Assembly: GCA_963726665.1 (NCBI GenBank)
Contig: CAVSDW010000012.1
Coordinates: 682,001 to 746,000, forward strand
Reading direction: 5' to 3'
Origin: RPQJ01 sp963726665
GTDB taxonomy: Bacteria > Pseudomonadota > Gammaproteobacteria > Steroidobacterales > Steroidobacteraceae
DNA: 64,000 nt
The position numbers were made by a program, and so were the translations under genes. Under the pieces are notes generated by a model. That model saw only the letters and a list, made by a program, of their open reading frames with translations, was not told where the DNA came from and made no database searches. Positions 46,695 through 55,442 of the stretch are shown here, in pieces. Every line of letters begins with the position of its first letter. The first letter of the stretch is position 1.

Positions 46695-47342
46695 ATGGCG
46701 CAGCCGACCGCAGAGATCCGCGCCGAGCGCCGCCGGCTCCGCGCGCTCCGGCTCTCGCTGTCGCGTGCCGAGCGCCTCGCCGCCGAGCGCGCGATCGTCG
46801 CCACCCTGCGCCGCCTCCACGTCTTCCGCCGCGGCCGGCGTGTCGCCGTCTACCTCGCCATGCCTGGCGAAGCGAGTCTCGCAGCTGCGCTCGCGACGGC
46901 TCTCCCCTCCGGCGCAGAACTCTTCGTGCCGCGGGTGACCAGCCGGCGGCTCGGCAGGATGCAGTTCGTGCCGCTGCGGCGCGATTGCACGCTCCGTCCC
47001 AATGCATCCGCATTCGGAATCATGGAACCCGCCCCCGACACCGGCGAGTGGTTGCCACCGCAGCGTCTCGACGTGATCCTCGTGCCCATGGTCGGCTTCG
47101 ACCGCGAGGGCAATCGCCTCGGCATGGGCGCCGGCTACTACGACCGCGCGCTGCGCCAGCGGCGGGACCGCTCCCGCGCCTGGCGGCGGCCGCGGCTGAT
47201 CGGCATCGCATTCGCCTGCCAGGAAGTGGCGAGGATCGAGCCGTCGCCATGGGACGTGGCGCTCGACTGCGTCGTGACGGAACGCGAAGTCGTCATCCCG
47301 CGCCGCCCGGCGCCGGGAGCGCGACAGGAGAACCCCTCGTGA
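46695..47342 (+). CDS. fau: 5-formyltetrahydrofolate cyclo-ligase
   Basis: 215 residues. ATP-dependent conversion of 5-formyl-THF to 5,10-methenyl-THF. The family's phosphate/substrate loop LVPMVGFDREGNRLGMGAGYYDRAL is intact (quoted here as VPMVGFDREGNRLGMGAGYY), as is the N-terminal REI-like RAERRRLRALR. The frame is open from 46596 through the 6S gene, but ATG 46695 (MAQPTAEIRAERR) gives the usual length. Co-transcribed with 6S in many relatives. Confidence 0.92.
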   Translation: MAQPTAEIRAERRRLRALRLSLSRAERLAAERAIVATLRRLHVFRRGRRVAVYLAMPGEASLAAALATALPSGAELFVPRVTSRRLGRMQFVPLRRDCTLRPNASAFGIMEPAPDTGEWLPPQRLDVILVPMVGFDREGNRLGMGAGYYDRALRQRRDRSRAWRRPRLIGIAFACQEVARIEPSPWDVALDCVVTEREVVIPRRPAPGARQENPS

Positions 47343-47803
47343 ACTACTGGCTCTTCAAGTCCGAGCCCGACGCCTTCAGCGTCGACGACCTCGCGCGCGC
47401 CAGGGACTCGACGACGGCCTGGGATGGCGTGCGCAACTACCAGGTGCGGAATTACCTCCGCGACTCGATCCGCAAGGGCGACCAGGGCTTCTTCTATCAC
47501 TCGAGCTGCGCGCTGCCCGGCATCGCCGGCATCCTGCGCGTGGTGCGCGCGGGCTATCCGGAGGCTGCCGCGCTCGATCCAAGACACCGCTACTACGATC
47601 CCGCGAGCGACCGCGAGTCGCCCCGCTGGTACAGCGTCGACGTGCGTCTCGAGCGGCGCATCGAGCCCGTGATAGGCCTCGAAGAGTTGCGCAAACATGC
47701 GCACGGAGCGCTCTCGGAGCTGCTTATCCTGCGTCGTGGCAACCGCCTCTCGATCACGCCGGTGACGCGTGATGAGTGGCGATTCATCCTCTCTCTCGCG
47801 TGA
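47339..47803 (+). CDS. EVE domain protein
   Basis: 154 residues, full EVE (PUA-like) domain: NYWLFKSEPDAFSVDDLARA, WDGVRNYQVRNYLRDSIRKG and FFYHSSCALPGIAGI. EVE domains bind modified bases in RNA or DNA; the housekeeping bacterial form has no settled role. GTG 47339 overlaps the fau stop as GTGA. Confidence 0.92.
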   Translation: MNYWLFKSEPDAFSVDDLARARDSTTAWDGVRNYQVRNYLRDSIRKGDQGFFYHSSCALPGIAGILRVVRAGYPEAAALDPRHRYYDPASDRESPRWYSVDVRLERRIEPVIGLEELRKHAHGALSELLILRRGNRLSITPVTRDEWRFILSLA

Positions 47804-47824
47804 GCGAATGCCTTCATTCACAGT

Positions 47825-47848
47825 GCGAGAGCGTCCTGACGCTCTCGC
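47825..47848 (+). terminator. Strong hairpin after the EVE gene
   Basis: A perfect inverted repeat GCGAGAGCGTC / GACGCTCTCGC with two bases between begins 21 bases after the EVE stop. There is no T-run, so it could stabilise the 3' end or act as a weak terminator on either strand rather than a classical intrinsic terminator. Confidence 0.4.
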
Positions 47849-47909
47849 GCGACGGCTCGCATGGATCACGAGTGCGTCACGGGCGCAAGAAAAATTCGTC
47901 ACGCACCTA

Positions 47910-47938
47910 TTGCAATTGAGTTTTGATTTGGGTAAATA
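47910..47938 (+). promoter_or_regulatory. AT-rich promoter-like region before the H1-like peptide
   Basis: The 60 bases before the peptide gene are far more AT-rich than the surroundings. TTGCAA (47910-47915), a 17-base spacer and TAAATA (47933-47938) form a possible promoter with an imperfect -10 box. Alternatives in the same AT-rich patch cannot be excluded. Confidence 0.35.
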
Positions 47939-47974
47939 CTTCGCCCGGACTAACCCGACATGGAGACTAAGACA

Positions 47975-48046
47975 ATGGCTGCTAAGAAAAAGGCGAAGGC
48001 AAAGACCAAGGCTAAGGCGAAGAAGGCCCCGGCCAAGAAGAAGTAA
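47975..48046 (+). CDS. 23-residue Lys/Ala-rich histone H1-like peptide
   Basis: Reads MAAKKKAKAKTKAKAKKAPA then KKK: 13 Lys, 8 Ala. GGAGA lies eight bases before ATG 47975; an in-frame ATG at 47960 would add METKT. It has its own AT-rich upstream region and is followed by a strong intrinsic terminator, so a short dedicated transcript is likely. Codon choice favours AAG and GCT/GCG. It resembles the C-terminal tails of bacterial H1-like proteins (AlgP, Hc1) and would bind DNA or RNA by charge. Too short for family assignment; expression is unproven. Confidence 0.6.
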   Translation: MAAKKKAKAKTKAKAKKAPAKKK

Positions 48047-48067
48047 GCTTCGGTCTGAAGCTTGACG

Positions 48068-48098
48068 ACTGTGCCCGCGAAAGCGGGCACAGTTGTTT
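48068..48098 (+). terminator. Rho-independent terminator after the H1-like peptide
   Basis: Perfect 11-base-pair stem ACTGTGCCCGC / GCGGGCACAGT closed by a GAAA tetraloop (79-82 of this block), followed by TGTTTCA. It ends the short peptide transcript 22 bases after its stop and 17 bases before rpiA. Confidence 0.8.
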
Positions 48099-48114
48099 CA
48101 GGGATAGCTGAACC

Positions 48115-48780
48115 GTGAACCAGGATCTCAAGAAGCAGCGTGCGGCCGAAGCGGCGCTCGAATTCGTCGGCGACGGCGAGGTGATCGGCGTCGGCACGGG
48201 CTCCACGGTCAACTTCTTCATCGACGCGCTGGCGCCGCTGAAAGGCCGGATCGCCGGCGCGGTTTCCAGCTCCGAGGCCAGCACCCGGCGCCTGCGAACC
48301 CACGGCATCGAGGTACTCGACCTCAACGCCACCGGCGAACTCGGGGTGTACGTCGACGGGGCGGACGAGGCGACGCGCGCGCTCGAGCTCATCAAGGGCG
48401 GCGGCGGGGCACTGACCCGGGAGAAGATCATCGCGGCAGCCTCCCGCCGGTTCGTCTGCATCGTGGACGATCAGAAGGTGGTCGAGCGGCTCGGCCGCTT
48501 CCCGCTGCCGGTCGAGGTCATCCCGATGGCGCGCTCCCTGGTGGCGAGGGAACTCGCCCGCCTGGGAGGCGAGCCGGTGCTCCGGGAAGGCTTCGTCACC
48601 GACAACGGCAACCAGATCCTCGACGTCCGGGGGCTCGACATCGCGGACCCGGCGGCACTCGAGACCGCCATCAACCAGATCACGGGCGTGGTGACGGTCG
48701 GCCTGTTTGCACGCCGGCCCGCAGATGTACTGCTGGTCGGCACGGCTGCCGGTGTCGTAACGTTGGCGCGTGGGGCCTGA
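48115..48780 (+). CDS. rpiA: Ribose-5-phosphate isomerase A
   Basis: 221 residues. Interconverts ribose-5-phosphate and ribulose-5-phosphate. GTGSTVNFFIDAL (phosphate loop), VYVDGADEATRALELIKGGG (catalytic Asp region) and LTREKIIAAASRRFVCIVDD match RpiA. GTG start at 48115. The stop overlaps the GTG start of glcD by 11 bases. Confidence 0.96.
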   Translation: MNQDLKKQRAAEAALEFVGDGEVIGVGTGSTVNFFIDALAPLKGRIAGAVSSSEASTRRLRTHGIEVLDLNATGELGVYVDGADEATRALELIKGGGGALTREKIIAAASRRFVCIVDDQKVVERLGRFPLPVEVIPMARSLVARELARLGGEPVLREGFVTDNGNQILDVRGLDIADPAALETAINQITGVVTVGLFARRPADVLLVGTAAGVVTLARGA

Positions 48781-50227
48781 CACGACGCTACTTCGCGAAC
48801 TCCGGGCGGCGCTCGGCCCGGACGCAGTTCTCTCGTCGCCCGAATCCTGCGTCGCGTTCGAGTGCGATGCCCTCACCGCCCATCGCCGTACTCCCGATCT
48901 CGTGGCTCTGCCCGGCAGCACCGCCGAGGTCCAGGCGGTGCTGCGCATCGCGGCTGCGCATGGGTCGCCGGTGGTCGCACGCGGCGCCGGCACCGGGCTC
49001 TCCGGCGGCGCGCTTCCCGTGGCGGGCGGCATCCTGCTGGTGGCCTCGCGACTGAACCGCATCCTGGAGGTCGATCCGCAGCGACGCCTCGCGCGGGTCC
49101 AGCCCGGCGTCACGAACCTGTCGATCTCGGAGGCCGCGGCCCCGCACGGGCTCTTCTACGCGCCCGATCCCTCCTCCCAGGTCGCCTGCACCATCGGCGG
49201 CAACGTCGCGGAGAATTCCGGCGGCGTCCATTGCCTGAAGTACGGCCTCACGGTCCACAACCTGCTCCAGCTCGAGGTCGCGACCTGGGACGGCGAACTC
49301 CTCACGATCGGGTCGCCGCTCGGCGAGGCGCCCGGACTCTCGCTGCTGCCGCTCCTCACTGGATCCGAAGGAATGCTGGGCGTCGTCGTCGAGGCGACGG
49401 TCCGGCTGGTGCCGCTGCCCGAGCGGGTCGAACTCCTCATGGCCTCGTTCGACGCCGTCGGGAAATGCGCGGACGCAGTCGGGCGCATCGTCGCTTCGGG
49501 AATCGTGCCGGCCGGGCTCGAGATGATGGACGGGCCCGCCCTGCGGGCGGCCGAGGCGTTCGCGCATTGCGGTTACCCGCAGGACGCCCGTGCCCTGCTC
49601 CTCTGCGAGCTGGACGGCCTCGACCATGACGTTGAGGCCCAGCTCGCCGACGTCACGGCCCTCCTCGAACACTGCGGCGCCACGAGCGTTCGAGTCGCCG
49701 CGGACGCCGCCGAACGCGCGCGCATGTGGTCGGGCCGCAAGTCGGCCTTTCCGGCCGTGGGCAGGCTTGCGCCGGACTACTACTGCATGGACGGGACGAT
49801 CCCGCGCCGTCACCTCGCGACGGTGCTCGGGCGCATCGAGGCGATGTCGCGCGAGGCGGGCCTGCCCGTCGCCAACGTCTTCCACGCGGGCGATGGCAAC
49901 CTGCACCCGCTCATCCTGTTCGACGCCGGCCAACCCGGCGAGCTCGAGCGCGCCGAGCGGCTCGGCGCCGACATCCTCGAACTGTGCGTCGCCGTGGGCG
50001 GCACGGTGACCGGCGAGCACGGTGTGGGCGTCGAGAAGCTCGGGCCGATGTGCACGCAGTTCGGATCGTCCGAGCTCGAGGTCTTCCATGCCGTGAAGCG
50101 CGTGTTCGATCCCCAGGGGCGCCTGAACCCGGGCAAGGCCGTTCCCACGCTCGCGCGCTGCGCGGACTACGGCGCGATGCGGGTGCACGGTGGAAAGCTG
50201 CCCCACTCGCACCTGCCGCGCTTCTGA
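48770..50227 (+). CDS. glcD: Glycolate oxidase FAD subunit GlcD
   Basis: 485 residues. PCMH-type FAD-binding domain (VVARGAGTGLSGGALPVAGG, NVAENSGGVHCLKYGLT) and the FAD-linked oxidase C-terminal domain (HAGDGNLHPLILFD, GGTVTGEHGVGVEKLG). GlcDEF oxidises glycolate (and D-lactate) to glyoxylate with electrons to the respiratory chain. GTG 48770 lies inside the end of rpiA; the first residues GPDTTLLRELRAALGPD fit the family. glcE follows after three bases. Confidence 0.92.
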   Translation: MGPDTTLLRELRAALGPDAVLSSPESCVAFECDALTAHRRTPDLVALPGSTAEVQAVLRIAAAHGSPVVARGAGTGLSGGALPVAGGILLVASRLNRILEVDPQRRLARVQPGVTNLSISEAAAPHGLFYAPDPSSQVACTIGGNVAENSGGVHCLKYGLTVHNLLQLEVATWDGELLTIGSPLGEAPGLSLLPLLTGSEGMLGVVVEATVRLVPLPERVELLMASFDAVGKCADAVGRIVASGIVPAGLEMMDGPALRAAEAFAHCGYPQDARALLLCELDGLDHDVEAQLADVTALLEHCGATSVRVAADAAERARMWSGRKSAFPAVGRLAPDYYCMDGTIPRRHLATVLGRIEAMSREAGLPVANVFHAGDGNLHPLILFDAGQPGELERAERLGADILELCVAVGGTVTGEHGVGVEKLGPMCTQFGSSELEVFHAVKRVFDPQGRLNPGKAVPTLARCADYGAMRVHGGKLPHSHLPRF

Positions 50228-50230
50228 CCC

Positions 50231-51289
50231 ATGACCGCAGGCGACGCCACAGCGGAGCTCACCGATCGCGTGCGCGAGGCGGCGGCCCGCGGCACCGCGC
50301 TCAGGATCGTCGGTGGCGACACGAAGCGCTTCCTCGGGCGCGAGGCGGAGGGCGAGGTGCTCGGCACGGCCGGCCACGCGGGCATCGTCACGTACGATCC
50401 GGCCGAACTCGTGATCACCGCAAGGGCCGGCACGCCGCTGCGGGAGATCGAGGCTGCACTCGCTGCCCAGGGCCAGCGCCTGCCGTTCGAGCCGCCATCG
50501 TTCGGCGAGTCCGCCACGATCGGCGGCACCGTTGCATGCGGCCTTGCCGGCCCGGCCCGTTCAGCCTTCGGGCCACTGCGCGACCACGTGCTCGGGGTGC
50601 GGGTCCTCACCGGCGATGGCAGGGTGCTGCGCTTCGGCGGCGAGGTGATGAAGAACGTGGCCGGCTACGACCTGTCTCGAATGATGGCCGGCGCGTTCGG
50701 AACGCTCGGCGTGCTGCTCGACGTCTCGCTCAAGTTGCTGCCCTGCCCGCCCTCCGCCCGCACGCTGTCGCTCGAACGCGACCAGTCGGAGGCGCTGGCA
50801 GAGCTCGGGCGCATCGGCGGCACGGCCTTGCCGCTCACCGCGAGCTGCTGGACCGGCGGCTCGCTGGCCCTGCGCTTCGAAGGCACGGAGCGCACGCTCG
50901 ACGAAGTGCAGCGTCGCGTCGGCGGCGCGCCGGTCGAAGACGGCGCGGGCTTCTGGCGTTCCATTCGCGAGCAGACGCACCCGGGCTTCGCCTCACGCGT
51001 GCCGCTGTGGCGTCTCCACGTGCCCGCGGCTGCGCGCGCGTTGTCACCAGCAGCAGAGCCCGTGCTCGAGTGGAACGGGCAGCAGCGCTGGTATGCGCTC
51101 GACTCAGCCTCGGTTTTCGAAATTGCAGCCGCCACAGGCGGGCACGCGACGCTCTTCCGCCAGGTCGGCCAGGGCGACAGGGTCTTCACGCGTCCGGCAG
51201 AACCGCTGGTGCGCCTGCACGCGTCGCTGAAAAAGATCTTCGACCCCGCCGGCATCCTGAATCCCGGTCGCATGTATCCGGACTTCTAG
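50231..51289 (+). CDS. glcE: Glycolate oxidase subunit GlcE
   Basis: 352 residues. A shorter FAD-binding subunit: LRIVGGDTKRFLG, GTPLREIEAALAAQGQRLPF, TIGGTVACGLAGPARSAFG and KNVAGYDLSRMMAGAFGTLG. Its C-terminus FDPAGILNPGRMYPDF is the usual end. Second subunit of the glycolate oxidase complex; glcF starts four bases later. Confidence 0.92.
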   Translation: MTAGDATAELTDRVREAAARGTALRIVGGDTKRFLGREAEGEVLGTAGHAGIVTYDPAELVITARAGTPLREIEAALAAQGQRLPFEPPSFGESATIGGTVACGLAGPARSAFGPLRDHVLGVRVLTGDGRVLRFGGEVMKNVAGYDLSRMMAGAFGTLGVLLDVSLKLLPCPPSARTLSLERDQSEALAELGRIGGTALPLTASCWTGGSLALRFEGTERTLDEVQRRVGGAPVEDGAGFWRSIREQTHPGFASRVPLWRLHVPAAARALSPAAEPVLEWNGQQRWYALDSASVFEIAAATGGHATLFRQVGQGDRVFTRPAEPLVRLHASLKKIFDPAGILNPGRMYPDF

Positions 51290-51293
51290 GGCG

Positions 51294-52568
51294 ATGTACG
51301 CAAGACCTTCGAGCGCCCTCGAGAACACCGCGCGCGGCCGCGAGGCCCAGGAGCTGCTGCGCGCCTGCGTGCACTGCGGGTTCTGCCTGCCCGCCTGCCC
51401 CACCTACCGCGTCCTCGGCAACGAGCTCGACAGCCCGCGTGGACGCATCTACCTCGTGAAGCAGCTGGTCGAGGGCGGACCGACCGGTGCGGAGACGCTC
51501 ACGCACCTCGATCGCTGCCTCACCTGTCGCGCCTGCGAGACAGCCTGCCCGTCCGGCGTGCAGTACGGGCGCATCGTCGACCTTGGCCGCGAACTGGCCG
51601 CGGAGCGGATCGGCCGGCCGCTCGCAGACCGTGCGGCGCGCGTCGCCATGACCGAGGTACTCGGACGGCGGCGTGTGTTCGAGGCGCTGCTGCGTATCGG
51701 CGATTGGCTGCGCCCGCTCGTGCCGCCTGCCTTGCGCGCGAAGCTGCCTGCGGCTGCGCCGGTCGCGGCAGCGTCGCGCCGGACCTCGACTTCGGCATCG
51801 AACCGGACGGTGACGACGTCGGGCGTCACGCGGCACGAGCGCCGCGTGGTCATGCTCGAAGGCTGCGTGCAGCCGGGACTCGTTCCCGGAATCAATGCAG
51901 CGGCCGCCCGGGTCCTCGACCGACTGGGCATCTCGATCGTCCACGCGCGCGGGGAGGCTTGCTGCGGCGCCCTTGCCCATCACCTCGGCAGGACGGACAC
52001 CGCGCTCGGCCAGGCGAGGCGCAACGTCGAGGCCTGCGAGGGCCTGCTCGATGCCGGTGCCGAATGCGTGGTGAGCACCGCAAGCGCGTGCGGACTCATG
52101 GTCAAGGACTATGGACGGCTGCTCGAGGAAGATCCGTCGTACGCCGCGCGGGCGCGCCGGGTGAGCGAGGCGACGCGCGACCTGAGCGAGATCATCGCGC
52201 CCGCCGACCTCGAAGGCGCGGGCCTCGTGCCGGGCGCTGGGCCTCGGGTGGCGTGGCAGTCGCCCTGCACGCTCCAGCACGGGCAACGCAACGTCGGTCG
52301 CGTCGAGGCGCTGCTGGTCGCTGCCGGATACCGCCTCGTCCCCGTAAACGACGCGGGGCTCTGCTGCGGCTCGGCCGGGACCTACTCCCTGACGCAGCCC
52401 GACCTTTCGCACGAGCTACGGAAGCGAAAGCTCGAGGCACTCATGGCCGGTCGGCCGGACGTGATCGCCACGGCCAACGTCGGCTGCCTCACACACCTGC
52501 GGGAGACGAGCCCCGCGCCGGTCCGGCACTGGATCGAACTCGTGGACGCGGCGCTCCCGCCGGCCTGA
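51294..52568 (+). CDS. glcF: Glycolate oxidase iron-sulfur subunit GlcF
   Basis: 424 residues. Two 4Fe-4S ferredoxin motifs near the N-terminus (CVHCGFCLPACPTY and CLTCRACETACPSG) and two CCG domains (CCGALAHHLG and CCGSAGTYSL). It passes electrons from GlcD to the quinone pool at the inner membrane. Last gene of the rpiA-glcDEF run; the strand of coding changes right after it. Confidence 0.94.
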   Translation: MYARPSSALENTARGREAQELLRACVHCGFCLPACPTYRVLGNELDSPRGRIYLVKQLVEGGPTGAETLTHLDRCLTCRACETACPSGVQYGRIVDLGRELAAERIGRPLADRAARVAMTEVLGRRRVFEALLRIGDWLRPLVPPALRAKLPAAAPVAAASRRTSTSASNRTVTTSGVTRHERRVVMLEGCVQPGLVPGINAAAARVLDRLGISIVHARGEACCGALAHHLGRTDTALGQARRNVEACEGLLDAGAECVVSTASACGLMVKDYGRLLEEDPSYAARARRVSEATRDLSEIIAPADLEGAGLVPGAGPRVAWQSPCTLQHGQRNVGRVEALLVAAGYRLVPVNDAGLCCGSAGTYSLTQPDLSHELRKRKLEALMAGRPDVIATANVGCLTHLRETSPAPVRHWIELVDAALPPA

Positions 52569-52636
52569 TCTCGCCAGGACTCGCCTCGGCTCCGGGCACG
52601 AGGTTCGAGAGTCAACGGACTGCGGACGCGACGGTA

Positions 52637-53023
52637 TCAGTACGGCCCGGCGACCAGTCGCTGTGAGATCCACCACAGGTTGCCATGCCTGTCGCGGACA
52701 CCACCCTGCCGATCACCGTAGGGCATGTCGGCAACGGCCATGACCTCGGTGGCGCCCGCCTTGCGAGCCCGGGTCACGGATTCGTCGGCGTTCTCGACAT
52801 ACAGGTAGTACGACGCCGGCATGGCGGGGAACGCGGCCGACGCTTCGCTGACCATGACCGCCGACGTGCCGAGCTGGACCTGGGCGTTTGCGATCCGCTT
52901 CCCGTCCATGTGGCGAAGGATCTCCGTGCCACCCAGCCCGGCGACCAGGAAGTCGATGAACTCGGCCGCGCCGTCGACGAAGAAATACGGGGTGACCGTG
53001 TTGAACCCAGGAGGAATGTTCAT
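52637..53023 (-). CDS. VOC family protein, PhnB-like
   Basis: 128 residues. Glyoxalase/bleomycin-resistance fold: FNTVTPYFFVDGAAEFIDFL, LYVENADESVTRARKAGATE and YGDRQGGVRDRHGNLWWIS, the last being the PhnB-type C-terminal motif. These proteins bind a metal and small ligands, but the specific substrate is unknown. First of a long series of small minus-strand genes. Confidence 0.85.
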   Translation of the reverse strand: MNIPPGFNTVTPYFFVDGAAEFIDFLVAGLGGTEILRHMDGKRIANAQVQLGTSAVMVSEASAAFPAMPASYYLYVENADESVTRARKAGATEVMAVADMPYGDRQGGVRDRHGNLWWISQRLVAGPY

Positions 53024-53078
53024 CAGGACTCCGACCCAGCGACTCAGGGTTGGACTGTATATCGATTCCGATGCGCGA

Positions 53079-53552
53079 TCACCGTGCCCGGCCGGCCTCG
53101 AGCCGCAGGGTCATGAACACGCTGTTCGGGTCCTCCACGTAGTCGCCGAAAGGTCCGCAGTAGTCGAATCCGAAGCTCCGGTAAAGCTCCCGGGCTGGAC
53201 TGAAGGGCTCCATCGCTCCGGTCTCGAGACTCAGGCGCCCGTACGACCGCGCCCTCGCGACGCCGACGATGTGCTCGAGGATCGCGCGCCCGGCCCCTCG
53301 CCTGCGATGCGCCTCGGGCGTGCGCATCGACTTGATCTCGCCGTGGCCGGGGTCGAGCTCCTTGAGCGCGCCACAGCCGAGCAGCAACTCGCCCTCCCAT
53401 GCGGTCCAGAACGTGATGTCGGGGCGGCGGAGACTGTCGAGATCCAGCGCGTGGACGCTCTCGGCCGGCGTGATCTCGTACATGTTCCGCAGGTGCTCAT
53501 TCAGCAGCGCATGAACGGCCGGGCGGGAGAGATCGTCGACCTCGATTCTCAT
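53079..53552 (-). CDS. GNAT family N-acetyltransferase
   Basis: 157 residues. Acetyl-CoA loop MRTPEAHRRRGAGRAILEHI and the C-terminal SPARELYRSFGFDYCGPFGD are typical. Resembles YsnE/PhnO-size acetyltransferases. ATG 53552 (MRIEVDDLSR) is preferred over the upstream extension of the frame to 53705, which runs into the next gene. Substrate unknown. Confidence 0.85.
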   Translation of the reverse strand: MRIEVDDLSRPAVHALLNEHLRNMYEITPAESVHALDLDSLRRPDITFWTAWEGELLLGCGALKELDPGHGEIKSMRTPEAHRRRGAGRAILEHIVGVARARSYGRLSLETGAMEPFSPARELYRSFGFDYCGPFGDYVEDPNSVFMTLRLEAGRAR

Positions 53553-53586
53553 GCCGTGCCGGGTCCATCGCGCCCGGGCACCTGCT

Positions 53587-54456
53587 TCACTGCGCGGGTC
53601 TCGTGCAATGCATCTCCGGCGCACCGTAGCCCCAGGTGATCGTCGCAACACCCTGGTGCTCCCAGAACGTCTCGTTGCGGCCCTGGTATCGGGTGCCGCT
53701 CGCACTCGGCTGCTGGTACATCAGCGACACGCTGTCCCCACGCTCGGCGATCAACGTGCCGGGATCGGTCTCGAAGAACGTCGTGATGACCTCGTTCACG
53801 GGATTGCCGTCGCAGACGAAGCGGAACGGGCCACGGCTGGTCACCAGTCGATACCGGGCCTGCAGTTCCGCGATCCGAAGGCGGTATTCGTCGCGGACGC
53901 AGGTGCGCTTGTCGTCGCTCTTCCAGCAGTCGTCGCGACCCTTGATCCAGCCTCGCTGCTCCGCCTTGAGTACAGGCGGGTGCTCATTGGCCGCTTTCCT
54001 GGCGGCGGCCGCGTAGACGGAGGCCAGCTTCCGGTCGAGCGCGGACAACTCACCGTCGGAGCAGACCATCGCCTCGATACTGCCGGCGGCGACCCTGGCG
54101 CAATCGAACGACGGCCCCCGCGCAGGAGCCGAATCGCCTGGCTGCGCAGCGTGCGCAGACGTCGCACCGCCCCCCGACACGATGTGGTCGATGTAGGTGC
54201 ACCATGCGGCGCTGTCGCGAGCTGGAACCCCGGGCTTACCCCGGATGCCGAGCTTGAATTCGACCACCGACTTCCATTCCTCGGAGCCCCAGTCCGGGCC
54301 ATGCCCCTGCCCGTCGCCGGTCGGCACCTTAGCCTCGATCGCACGGTACCAGGCATCGCTGCAGGGCGGCGCGGCCTGCGGCTCCGATGCATCGGGTCCA
54401 CCGGCCCACGCGCTTGCCGACGCGCCGAGGAGTATCACTGCCAGCCACCGTCTCAT
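53587..54456 (-). CDS. Exported LprI-MliC fusion, putative lysozyme inhibitor
   Basis: 289 residues. Signal peptide 1-~18 (RRWLAVILLGASASAWA). Residues ~116-203 form an LprI/DUF1311 domain: SFDCARVAAGSIEAMVCSDG, LDRKLASVYAAA and KGRDDCWKSDDKRTCVRDEY with its four Cys. Residues ~211-286 resemble MliC: FRFVCDGNPVNEVITTFFE, ETFWEHQG and EMHCTRP. Both domain families include inhibitors of c-type lysozyme, so a periplasmic or envelope defence role is likely. No lipobox Cys is seen after the signal peptide. Confidence 0.82.
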   Translation of the reverse strand: MRRWLAVILLGASASAWAGGPDASEPQAAPPCSDAWYRAIEAKVPTGDGQGHGPDWGSEEWKSVVEFKLGIRGKPGVPARDSAAWCTYIDHIVSGGGATSAHAAQPGDSAPARGPSFDCARVAAGSIEAMVCSDGELSALDRKLASVYAAAARKAANEHPPVLKAEQRGWIKGRDDCWKSDDKRTCVRDEYRLRIAELQARYRLVTSRGPFRFVCDGNPVNEVITTFFETDPGTLIAERGDSVSLMYQQPSASGTRYQGRNETFWEHQGVATITWGYGAPEMHCTRPAQ

Positions 54457-54507
54457 GCGGGTTCCCTCATCATCGTCACAAGCCAGGCTGAATGCACCGA
54501 AGGCAGA

Positions 54508-54945
54508 TCATTGCGATCCGGCCCGGTCGCGCAATGCCAGCACGATGCACCAGGCGCCGAACGCGGACAAGACGATGATCATCTGCACATCGTTCCCGGT
54601 CAGCCGCCGTACCGATACGATCGCGAACGTCATCAGGCCGGCCATCGAAAGCAAGCCCGTGCCGATCGCCAGCCAGCCGACGCGGGAGAAGAGTGTCCCG
54701 TTGCGATCCGGCCGGTCGAACGCCAGGCGAAAGCCCGCTTGCCCGCAGATTCCGCCAAGCGCCAGCAGTATCAGGGCGAAGATGACCGACGAGCTCGTCA
54801 GGTGGCGACGAGCCGATTCATGCGCAAGGAGTCCGATGAGGCCCCTGGCCAGCATCGCGGCGAGTCCCGACGCCGCCAGCAGCAGCACGACCCCGACGAT
54901 GCGTGTCCATATCGATACGACCGGCTGCAGGTATGGGTTGCTCAT
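54508..54945 (-). CDS. Small membrane protein of unknown function
   Basis: 145 residues with four likely membrane helices (WTRIVGVVLLLAASGLAAML, SSSVIFALILLALGGICG, VGWLAIGTGLLSMAGLMTFA, MIIVLSAFGAWCIVLAL). I do not recognise the family. ATG 54945 (MSNPYLQPVVSIW); the frame stays open upstream but that region overlaps the VOC gene. Confidence 0.65.
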   Translation of the reverse strand: MSNPYLQPVVSIWTRIVGVVLLLAASGLAAMLARGLIGLLAHESARRHLTSSSVIFALILLALGGICGQAGFRLAFDRPDRNGTLFSRVGWLAIGTGLLSMAGLMTFAIVSVRRLTGNDVQMIIVLSAFGAWCIVLALRDRAGSQ

Positions 54946-55015
54946 GGTGCGTGCAAGGCTCCACTGCGCTCGCTGTCTTGGCCGAGCGGCTCGACCCCTC
55001 ATCGCCCGGGCGGCA

Positions 55016-55381
55016 TTACTCGACGTCGCTCGGTTTGAAGTTCGGATTCTCGATGATTCCGAACCTGTTGCCGAACGGATCCGTGACTGCAGCCACCCTG
55101 ATGCCGCCACCCACGTCCGTGACCGGTTCCAAAGCCGCGGCTCCCAGTTCGATGAGCCTGGTGTACGCGAGGCTCGCATCCGCCACACCCCACAGGGGCT
55201 GGGGCCCGTCGACACTTGCACGCCCGTCGGGAACGAGCCCGAGTTCGAAGCCCCCGACGGCAAACCCCACGTAGAACGGTTGGTCGAAGTACGGATCCCT
55301 TTCGAGGACGGATGCATACCAGGCCTTTGCGCTGGCGAGGTCAGACACGGGATAGATGGCAGTCCGAAGTCCAAGAATCAT
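55016..55381 (-). CDS. VOC family protein
   Basis: 121 residues. ILGLRTAIYPVSDLASAKAW, a typical glyoxalase-fold start, then FYVGFAVGGFELGLVPDG, and the end VAAVTDPFGNRFGIIENPNF. GGGAGG lies seven bases before ATG 55381, which fixes the start ahead of ATG 55387. Substrate unknown; close in type to lactoylglutathione-lyase-like proteins. Confidence 0.85.
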   Translation of the reverse strand: MILGLRTAIYPVSDLASAKAWYASVLERDPYFDQPFYVGFAVGGFELGLVPDGRASVDGPQPLWGVADASLAYTRLIELGAAALEPVTDVGGGIRVAAVTDPFGNRFGIIENPNFKPSDVE

Positions 55382-55442
55382 GGTCATACCTCCCGGGATA
55401 TCGTCGCGGTGTCCCGGCATCAGTCCGGGCCTAGAGCTCGGA

